The notes below the pieces were generated by a model. It saw nothing but the letters and a program-made list of their open reading frames with translations, was not told the DNA's origin and did no database searches. From Phialophora verrucosa (lineage: Eukaryota > Ascomycota > Eurotiomycetes > Chaetothyriales > Herpotrichiellaceae), in NCBI GenBank assembly GCA_002099365.1, contig MSED01000001.1:1054001-1118000 (forward strand): a DNA stretch of 64,000 bases, written 5' to 3'. The translations under genes and the position numbers were made by a program. Position 1 is the stretch's first letter, and every line of letters starts with the position of its first letter. This document shows, in pieces, positions 55,101 to 64,000 of this stretch.

Positions 55101-57835
55101 GATTTCGACTGACAAGCAAACTAAAAGACTTGGGTTCATCCATCGCTATTCGGTTCGAGGTAATCTGTTTGCTGCGAGTTGCCGTACGATCGGGATAGAG
55201 GCCGCGAGCCATGTCCACCTCAACCTACCATTTAGATGGGCAATATTGCAATTCTGGCTGCATGAACAGGGTCCAAGAGCAATGTGTCAGCTGCGGAGCT
55301 GAAGGGCAACACAACCTCAAGCAAAAGTCGTCCGAAGACTCGCGGTGGTCTCCCTTTTGACGTGGCCAGTACAAATCGAGGCTTCGAGCCGCAGGTGACT
55401 TCCTCCTCCTGTGCTTCATATCCTTCGTTCGACTCGTAGAGGCCATTAGCGACCGCAGCAGGAAGATGGCTCCGACCATTGGGACTTCCGACATTCAGCT
55501 CAAAAGCACAATGAAACCTGTGCACCTGACGGCCTGACGAGGCTCCATCGTGCATATTCATGGTCTGATTGGATGTGATCCGAGATTTTCAGCTTGCGAG
55601 TCGATCGTCTAGGTGAGAATCATTGTTGGTACGAAGAATGATTGGTTGACGTGGCCGCCAAACCTGGTCAACAGCGAGAAACATCAGCTTGAATGGTTAA
55701 TAATTACAATTTTCATCCGTGGGCTCAGATGCACGGGTCTTTCAGTGCGCAAGCCTTTAGGGGGCAAAGGAGAGCAAACATAGATGTTTCGTCAGGAGGT
55801 TGTCAATTGAACTAGATAGGTCGACTAATGATACTCAGAAGTCGAAACGTGTTATCCACCACGTAACAAGGTATTTTCTTTTTGTGAGAGCTGATCCTAG
55901 AATCATTGTTCATAGAACCGCAACGGAGGAAAGTGGTCAGTCTGCGTCTCTGAGGGCCGAGTGTCAATTGATAGAACCCATAGCCTCAAATTCCGAATCG
56001 GACCAGAAACTGACGAGGCATAGTCGGATGGTTGTCGATCTATTGTGCATATTCATTATTGAAGTGGATAGATTCCATCGTAGCGATGAAGATAGGCACT
56101 GTGGACATTCGCATCCTGATGATGCTATTTATGAGGCCATAATTGGGAGTGCTCGCCAGTAACAGTCCCGATGAAGGAATACGCAGCGACATTTGAGTAA
56201 CTTGCAGTATTTCTACTGGATTGATTGGCGACGGAGCGATGGCGATTGCGCTGGGTATGACGAAGAGTAAGCTGACGGTGCACCGAGGCGGCGCAGCCTC
56301 CGTTGACTCCGATTCTTGTCGTGGAGAATACCCGAAAACGAGCGCACTGGGCATGCCTATCGTGAATTGGATCTGGCCCCGAGACCTTCCAGAATGACGC
56401 CGAGTGCACGGGCTTTGGCGCCGCTTGAACAAGTACTCAGTGGCAGTGAAGCCTAGATGTGAGGCTTTAGGCATGGCTTTGCCTGTCCGACTTGGTTAAG
56501 CGAACATCAGGATCAGATAAGCCGGAGGAGCATTCTCTCGACTCCCGGCGTCATAGGTTCGTGCTTAAAGAGAGAACCGAACCCCTCGGAGCGACCGCCA
56601 TCCGCGGCCATTGCTCTCAAATCGCTCTGCGTGTTTCCTTCAATCGCCACTGCCATCACTGGCGCTTCCATCATCGTCCATGCTGTTTACTCAGCGGCAA
56701 AAAGCAAAGGATAGAACTGATTAGGCTACCATCAATCGCACATCACACCTGTTATCTCCGTCACTGCGACGGAACAATCCAGTCAACTACAAGTACTTGG
56801 CGACTTCACACCCTCTCGCCATCGGAGGACTCTCATCTCGTATTACCAATACTGTATCTTACCTGTACCGACCCATCTTCGTTTCTTCTCCTCCTCCCCA
56901 CCAACGCCGACACCTCTTTGTCCTTCCAGTTTACCAGGGGTCTCTCCTCAACCCTGCATCCCTGACGCGCACGCTCAGGCATGGGCGAGCCTTAGCGTTG
57001 ATTCCGTCAAGCCATCCGCGCATCCACTTGCACTCTTTGTCACTTCAACCATTCCATACCGAAACTAAAAGGGCACCCAGTGTCCACTCACACTTGAACC
57101 ATCGACTTCCCTCCCAAAAATCCTTCTTCAACGCTGGTTCCCCTATTTCCTTCCGCTTGCCGTCAAATTTCCTTTCCAACAACGATCTTTGAACAGGCCC
57201 TGCGCCGCTGCTTATTGGCCACCTCGAACTTCTGGGCCTCAGCTGTTCCCAGACTTGTCTACCAGTTTCCAGACTGGTCTAGCACCAAACCAGCAAGGAT
57301 TCAGCCGCGTCAGACGCGCGGACACGGATCCCAAGTCCCAAGATTCCAAGATAGCCAGCCTTCTCTCCATCAGACCCGCGTCGACTCATCGCGAAGTCGA
57401 CTCATATCGGGTGGCTTGCTCCGCGATCCCCTGTGCCAGGAATCCACACTGGCGCCTGGCGTGCAGGAACGAACATATACCCTCCACCATTTTTACCAGC
57501 CATCGAGTTTTTCTGCTCTTTCCCCTCTTCACATCGCACTTTCGCGTCATTGCAAAGACTGCACACCGCAGCCAAGAAGCTTACTCGCCTCAACACGCAA
57601 AATTGAGTCATTAGACTCAATTCAGACAGACCCCAACCACCTCTCGAGGCCAACCACGCTATGATATTCAGCCAGTCCAACATCTTCCGGACTCACCTTT
57701 TCTCGCGACCACACGGTACACGACCAGGACATACAGACATAGACCCAGATCGAGGGGAGGACTGCTGAAGACAGGGGCAGGAGTGAGGAGAGTGAAGTGC
57801 ATAGTTGGCACAAGGTTCATCGACCGGGGTCCAAC
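52146..57835. other. 5.7 kb stretch without a recognised gene
   Basis: Many frames of 60-157 codons overlap, but none shows domain motifs or an exon chain on either strand. The last kilobase before 57836 is pyrimidine-rich, with long CT tracts on the plus strand near 56870-57190, as in promoters and long leaders of filamentous fungi. It is probably the promoter of the next gene. Confidence 0.45.
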
Positions 57836-58948
57836 ATGAGTTTCCATTACGGCGTGCCGCCGTCGCACTACACGAAGTACTACGGGAGCAACACGTCACC
57901 ATACAGCAGCGGCGAGTATGTTCACTACGCGCCGCAGTACGATACACCGAAGAAGCACACTCGAAAAACCAGTTACACCCCGAGTCCCAGAGTCGGAGGC
58001 TGGTATTCGCCCGCGGGCTCACCACCACCATACTACGACCCCAACGTCAAGTATGTACCGCGGGAGGAGATCTATGTGAGTGAGGCAAGGGCCAAGACCC
58101 GCAAGCAAGAGAGCTATAGCACCTTTCCAAGCTCAAGATATCATACCCGTTCATCATCGCGCAAGCAGAACCAGCCCGTCTACATCTACGACGAAGATGC
58201 TGAATATGCAGGAGCGCAGCCAACCTATGTCTACCGAGAACCAAAGACAAAGACAAAGCATGCGAGGAAACCAAGCACTGACACCTACTTTTACTATGGG
58301 CAGGAGCAGATAGTTGAAGAGCAGCCAAAGCGCTCGAGGGCTCGACGAGCATCCACCACCAGCAAACCATCGCCAAAGCCCAAGTCGCGCTCTGCAACAC
58401 AGGCAACCGAGCAGGACGCAATTCGTGCAGGCATTCCGGCAGGCTACTCCATCAAACATTGGGATCCGACGGAGTTGCCGATCATCTTACTGGGCAGCGT
58501 CTTTGACGCCAACTCACTAGGCAAGTGGATCTACGACTGGACCGTGTTCCACCATGGTGCTTCGACCCCCATCGCCGACATTGCCGGCGAGCTTTGGCTC
58601 CTCCTGATCAAGTTGGCGGGTAAGATGAAGCGAGCTGAGGAATGTGTTGGCCGCATCCGCAACCTCGAAAAACAGGAAACAGTCGAGGACTTCATCGTTA
58701 GCGGCAAACGCCTCTGGGAGAAGTTCAAGGCCCTCCTCAAGGAATGCGAGCACTACATGCTCAAGGCTGCCAAGCGCGACGGCACCAAGACCATGGGCAA
58801 GAACGCAGGCACCGAGTTTGTGGACTCGATTTTTGGCCGCGATCGCCACCTTGAACAGACCGAGAAGATCATGAACCAGATTCGCCTCTGGAACATGCGC
58901 TTCGACGTGAACTGCGAGGAGACATTGCGCAGACCTTCTCTTGCCTAG
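57836..58948 (+). CDS. Conserved fungal protein with Tyr/Ser/Lys-rich head and globular C-terminus
   Basis: A single exon of 370 residues from the ATG at 57836. Residues 1-205 are low complexity with many Tyr, Ser, Pro, Lys and Arg and repeated short basic clusters (KTKTKHARKPS, KRSRARRAS). From about 210 the sequence becomes ordered and highly characteristic: GIPAGYSIKHWDPTELPIIL, then LGSVFDANSLGKWIYDW and HHGASTPIADIAGELWLLLI. I recall this block as widely conserved in filamentous ascomycetes, with no assigned function. The C-terminus is amphipathic helices (EECVGRIRNLEKQETVEDFI). No signal peptide or membrane span is seen. A long pyrimidine-rich leader precedes it. Confidence 0.85.
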   Translation: MSFHYGVPPSHYTKYYGSNTSPYSSGEYVHYAPQYDTPKKHTRKTSYTPSPRVGGWYSPAGSPPPYYDPNVKYVPREEIYVSEARAKTRKQESYSTFPSSRYHTRSSSRKQNQPVYIYDEDAEYAGAQPTYVYREPKTKTKHARKPSTDTYFYYGQEQIVEEQPKRSRARRASTTSKPSPKPKSRSATQATEQDAIRAGIPAGYSIKHWDPTELPIILLGSVFDANSLGKWIYDWTVFHHGASTPIADIAGELWLLLIKLAGKMKRAEECVGRIRNLEKQETVEDFIVSGKRLWEKFKALLKECEHYMLKAAKRDGTKTMGKNAGTEFVDSIFGRDRHLEQTEKIMNQIRLWNMRFDVNCEETLRRPSLA

Positions 58949-61900
58949 ACTTGTCCGGCGTTGCGAATCGCTCCCATGGATAGGCAGGCAGGAAACAGCG
59001 AACACGTACGGTGGCAAATTTCTTACATCGACTCCGCCACACACTACTATACAACAAACCAATCAACTCTCACTCACTCTACATCAACACGACTCCCTGG
59101 TTCCCAACTCTCTGTTCGCATTTATGCGAGGTCGTGGTCGCCAATGGTTAGGCAACTGTAACAACACTCATTCAGCGCTGCATGGAGGGATCACGGTATG
59201 AGTCACATTCGCTTGAAATCACTCATATCGAGCGGCAAAAGTACAATCGTTACACTCTTCGGAGTTTTCAATTTAAGCATGGGAACAGGGGTACCAAAAG
59301 TTCTATCATGAAGCCATGATGGACGGAACACATGACCACAGAATGACTCTGAATCTTGTACCAACATGTGTTACGGATACGGCCAGTCTGCGGGTTTTTG
59401 TTATCGGGCTTCAACTAGCCGGCGTTTTGTCGTCGTCATTCGGTTCTTGCTTTATTGAGCACAGAGATACCCCCTCAAGTTACTTTCTACATCATTTTCT
59501 GGGTATGGCTCTTGGGTATATCATTGGGCGGGCTTGTGGATTTTGGCTTTTGCAAGACGAGGGAATCCGCAAGGATACGGCGGCTCGCAGGAGTTTTGAT
59601 GGGCGGCGTTGGATTTGTACCTTTTCTGCCACAACATTGGAGGAGTACTTCATGGAACATCTTGGACTACCAGATACTTGTGTAATGGTGAAGGAGTTTG
59701 TAATATCACAAATTGAATTTTGCTGCGCATCACCATCCATTCCGTTTATGTCTTTGGGACGAGTTTTACTTTCACATTCGACGACGTTTCGCTCGACGGT
59801 CATTTTGGCCCCGAGTGTTGCGGCATCGTTCCCCCGTAGATCTACTTCCATACAAAGTGTTACTGTACTCGTACTCTTACACATCATCTCGCAGTGGCCC
59901 AGCCACCACGACGGATGTGGGTGGGAGAGTGTGAACCGGCTCAAACTCCGCATCATCGACAGAACAACCCAACTCGACGAAGCGACGAAGCGACTCACAT
60001 GCACGTTTCGTCACGACTACCGGAGTAACAAATACATGATTACGAGTAATCCCTCCAGTGTTCCGTCTTGGGGGCACCGGGTAGTTAGGTAGTGCCGTGC
60101 ATGACTGCGAGGTGAGTAAGGACGAGTGAGGACTCGTCTGTCCTTTGGACGAAGTCAAGTAATCGTGCGTAATCCGGACTTGTGCTCTGTGCTCTCTGCT
60201 CTGTGCCCTGCTCTACGGTTAGGTTAGTATACTAGTAGGTACGCGAGGTAGTCACAGTTGGTTCTATATACGTCATGGCATCCCATCTAATCTCCATGTC
60301 GGCGCCGGGGGTTGCGCGGTCGCATGGTATGTATTTCGGTCATGGTGGATTTGTTAAGAATCAAATAGGCATGCGTACATACTACGGTATACGAGTACGG
60401 AGTACTGTGTACCTTATGGAGTCAGGCGTCGGGACATGTAGCTCGCGTACGCGAATAATGCCTCAGCGATCAGGCAGCCAGGAGCAACAGCATGACGATA
60501 GGGGTATGCGATAGTATTGCTATGTTTGTACCACACACTGTTCACCTGGCTCGCAACCTGTACCATTGTGTAATGGAGGTGCGGGTGAAAGAGGCCTCGG
60601 GGCGCTTAGTGAGCCTCCAGATACAGTAACGTCTTCGCACCAGACCACATGGCGCTATTGGTCAGCCCGGACGCAGCAGAAGAAATGGAAGGTGTGCGGA
60701 AGGTTTTCCAAGCCCAGGGCTTTCCCCTCCCCCCAATTGTTCCCCCGAGCAGGCCTGTTCGGGACTGGTGTGATGAGTGGTTTCTGACATGTGCATGCAG
60801 GCGATCGTCAGCGGCTGCAAGCCGGGAAGGGGGTGTAATTCAGTGATTCGCCGGCTACGTCCGGTCTGTCCGTGAGTCGCTACGGATAACTTGACTGTGG
60901 TGAAAAACGGAAGACGTCCGTTCTCTTTTGGAGCTTGAATGCGAATCTGATCTGGCTCCCTCGCTTAGGGCTTTCGATCATTGGTGTGACGGTGGGAAGG
61001 ATGTGCGCTGCGGCGGCTGTCGGTTGCCCCGTGTCTATCCGCGTGACATCGCCGTAGTACTCCTATATCACGTCCTTGAGACCGCCGGCCATCTGTTCAG
61101 GTAGAAGGGTGCGAGCGGCTCTCCGGAGCCAATGTGTTCTTCACGTCACAACCGCCCTTGCGAACTGCAGCACCGTACTCGGCAAAAGAGCGAATGACGG
61201 TGCGGAGTATTCGAGGGCGAGAGGCAGCTGAACTCCCTTGCCTAACCCGCCTGAACTCTTTGAGCACCTTGCATGAACCGCTGGTCATGGCTCCACGTCA
61301 ATGTGGGTGTCCTGAGACAGCAGCCCTCAGACTTCCCTCCTCTCTGACTGTGCGCACGTGAATATTCTGGTTTCGGCCCTTGCTTTCCTTCTTGAGCGTT
61401 AGTTGTGTTGCAAATTCTTACCCCATGATATCAGGATTCTGGTGGCAGCCACTGCAGCAGTGTGAAGTGGACGCTACTCGCTGTGAGTATGTGATATCGC
61501 TGGTCACTTGATATCTGGTCAGGTTCACGCGCTATGGCTAGACTAGAGTCTGTCACATCGACTCAATCGCCCGATTGCCCGAGTGCTGAAGGTGAAGTAT
61601 TCCGGTTATTTCGTGCTGCCAGGCGAGATGTTGGCCGCGTCCAGCTGTCCACTGCCATAGCCCGACGATAATCTAGGTGGGAGGTCAACTTCTCGGGGAC
61701 GGGACGAAACAGATACGGTTGCAGCACCGAGAAAACCATATGTACAACTGTCAGTTGTTCGCATATGTATGTCGCCTGCCGAGGTGAGCGTCCTTTGTGG
61801 GTTGGTTCTTTTTCAAACTTGATTGCATCAAGTTTGCGGGAAGCGTTATCGTGGCTTATCTATTGGCAGGATCCCTCCCGATCGACCACTGCGTATTAGG

Positions 61901-63682
61901 CCCGTATCGACACGAGCCCTCAACATGATCTTGTGGGTTTTGCATGCTCTGATTTATGTTTGCAAGGCAGATGGGGCGATTGAAATCCGCGAAGGAACTT
62001 ACCACGGCAGCATAGAAGCTCAAAGTGCCGCTTTGCGCGCTGGTGATGCAGTCTACAGCTTTAACCTAAACTCTATCTGGGTTGCACAAGGAAGGACACT
62101 AGAGTTGCCATCAAGAAATGCTGCAGCGCAAATGGCCATATATTGAGGCATCTCACAATCGGATATCACAGGGGAGAAAACCCAGCGGATAGTGAACATG
62201 CGGCTGGCTGACTTTGGGCACTTCGACGGGGTTCTCTTCTATGCCTGCTATGAAAGGACATGTTCTTAACTTTGAGAAGGCGCCACGGGAGAGTTCTCCA
62301 TGGCAGGGGCTTTGGAATTTGTGAGCAGGTACCGAGTCAGATCGATGGAGCGAGAATCCCTTGCGATGCAACATGTGCGCCGGTAGGCGTTGCTGATGAA
62401 CTCCAACCTTCCGTATATCGCAAGGATCTCACCCTTCTGAGCTCCTCCCAAGCGCTATGCTATCTGATTCCTTTCCTTCACCGGTTCTAGGTCGTCGGTG
62501 CCACGCAAATACGATTGCGAGCAAATGCAAGGGCTGAGCGAATTGAGATAAGACTTCTCTCTGATGGTGTGTAGCCGTGTACTCGAAGTAGGGAACCGAG
62601 CCGCAAGGGATCGAGACAGGCAAACACGGAGCACCGCCCAGCCGCTCACTTTATTGGTCAACTTCGCGCCCTCGCCAAAAGTCGTGCAATTTTGCCCGTA
62701 TGTCAAAGTGACTGTCAATTCTGTCTTTTCGCCTGAGGCCAAAGTTGGCTCAGCTTAGCCACTGGCACGCTCGTATTGCAGCCTTCAGGGAGGCGAAATG
62801 TAAACGGAAAGGTGTTGACCATTAGTTTCATCGTGAACGCGATGCATGTGAAAGGGTGCCTAGAAGCGAGTGCCGCACAAACGCGTTCACGCCCCCCGTG
62901 AGGCAACGCGGGGAAGCGGCACCCCTGCGAAATGGCAAACTGCGGGCTTGCCGCTTGGGAAACCCGAAACAAACGCCCCCTGAGCTACTGATCTGGCCGT
63001 CACTGTCCAGCCTCCAATCCGTCTTCTTGATCCCCCCCATGAATCGCTCGGCAGGCTGCAGCGCTGGTCTGCTGCCTGCAACCCAGCGGCAACCAGTGCT
63101 TGATTTGATGTCCCGTTCCGAGCCTTCTCTGGAACTTTTGTCACACCCGTGGTGAGCCAGGCATCCCAACTCAGACAGTATCGCCTGCACGAAAGGCAAA
63201 GATCCAAAGAGGGGGGAAAGGTCATGCGCCCTGCCACCTCACACGGTTTCTGTCAAACGAGTCCTTCGCCAGGTCACACGAACTTGCTCATGGCTCGGGC
63301 GTGAGAAGGCAAGGCTGGCACTCTGCAAGGAATAGGGGGCCATGCATGATGGAGGTCGAAACAAGCGGTTGACTGGCCTCTGGAGCAGCTGCAGGTACCG
63401 CTAAGCTCGGGGGGCCAGACTACCCGCGTTGCCCACCTCGATCGTTTGCCTCTTTCGCAAGAAGGCGTCCTCACCGCCTGTCACGTTTGTCAGGTTTCTC
63501 TAAGGTATTGGTATTCCGAGAACCAGACGGCACGATACCACAAGCACAAAGAATGCGGCTGAGATCGTATGGTCCATGCTTCTATCCGTGGAATGCGTAA
63601 GTCCCGCCTAGGCCAGCCTTGCATGGACATTGCTGAAGACACTCTCTACACAGTATGCACACAGCGCGTCACACGATCCGCA
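58949..63682. other. 4.7 kb stretch without a recognised gene
   Basis: The largest frame (59316-60092, plus) lacks motifs, and a minus-strand frame of 170 codons overlaps it. A hydrophobic plus-strand frame at 59455-59685 has no ATG. Short CTCTGTGCTCT-type and TACGGAGTAC-type simple repeats lie near 60180-60215 and 60375-60415. I see no gene. Confidence 0.4.
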
Positions 63683-64000
63683 ATGCGATGTCAAAAATGC
63701 AGCACGCTGGCTAGGGATAAACTCAAATGCAATGGCGAACCGGTGCCCTTCCACGACGGATTTGCTGCATTCGAAGCCTCCGCGAGATCAGGATGTGAGC
63801 TCTGCACGGTCCTGTTTTGGAACATCCAAAAGTTCCGATGGGGACGAGATGAGCGTCTGGTTCGGTACGCTGAGCTGGCCAGGTCATCCGAGCCGTTGGC
63901 TGTGCGATGGTACGATATGGGGAAGAATTTTAGTCGACATGTCGTTCAGGGTTTAGAGGTCCTCTATCGGAGCACTGCCAGCAAGAAACGGTTGGCCTAT
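63683..64000 (+). CDS. Start of a probable HET-domain protein, cut by the window edge
   Basis: An open frame from ATG 63683 runs 106 codons to the last base without a stop. It opens MRCQKCSTLARDKLKC and continues with a DGFAAFEASARSGCELCTVL block. The pattern of an early Cys-x2-Cys, then a Ser-Ala-x-x-Gly-Cys-x-Leu-Cys stretch about 40 residues on, is typical of the N-terminus of many fungal heterokaryon-incompatibility (HET) proteins, ahead of the HET domain itself, which would lie beyond the window. Family assignment is by this pattern only. Introns within the visible part cannot be excluded. Confidence 0.65.
   Translation, partial: MRCQKCSTLARDKLKCNGEPVPFHDGFAAFEASARSGCELCTVLFWNIQKFRWGRDERLVRYAELARSSEPLAVRWYDMGKNFSRHVVQGLEVLYRSTASKKRLAY

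Noticed and set aside
59455..59685. Hydrophobic plus-strand frame resembling a membrane protein piece
   Set aside because: It has no ATG and no splice partner that I could find, so it was not called a gene.
59316..60092. 258-codon plus-strand frame
   Set aside because: No recognisable domain, overlaps a 170-codon minus frame, and the composition changes along its length as in non-coding sequence.

Overview
The window is nuclear DNA from a filamentous ascomycete (Pezizomycotina). Genes are split by many 45-110 bp introns with GT..AG ends. Protein families are typical of moulds: TRI12 efflux pump, bZIP-DUF3425 and Zn2Cys6 regulators, GH76 wall mannanase, Dal5/TNA1-type MFS carriers and a HET-domain start. 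No rRNA, tRNA, CRISPR array or intact transposon was recognised. The genus cannot be fixed from what is visible. All exon joins were placed by eye from splice consensus and frame continuity, and most models close exactly in frame.

Region 1 (0.96-10.2 kb) is a compact accessory cluster: a TRI12-type MFS exporter (-), a short-chain dehydrogenase (+), a Baeyer-Villiger-type flavin monooxygenase (+) and a bZIP regulator with a DUF3425 region (-). No polyketide or peptide synthase is present, so it may handle an exogenous ketone or alcohol, or be a fragment of a larger pathway. The monooxygenase carries an in-frame TAA just before its FAD-binding glycine motif.

Region 2 (10.2-20.9 kb) is gene-poor, with one small conserved hypothetical protein.

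Region 3 (20.9-35.3 kb) mixes living and dying metabolic genes. The broken ones are a cytochrome P450, a Dal5-like MFS carrier, and a Zn2Cys6 regulator that keeps its zinc cluster but has lost its middle. The intact ones are a second Dal5-like MFS in tail-to-tail orientation, a 2-oxoglutarate/Fe(II) dioxygenase, a TNA1-like MFS and a secreted GH76 mannanase. This looks like a transport and oxidation locus that has lost its regulator and some enzymes.

Region 4 (37.4-52.1 kb) is mostly core genome: exocyst Exo84, mitochondrial Hsp10 divergent from polyadenylation factor Fip1, an FAD-linked oxidoreductase, a HEI10/CCNB1IP1-like meiotic RING protein, an XAP5/FAM50 protein and a large Zn2Cys6 regulator.

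Region 5 (52.1-64 kb) is sparse. It holds one conserved low-complexity fungal protein (57.8-58.9 kb) and, at the right edge, the truncated start of a probable HET-domain gene.
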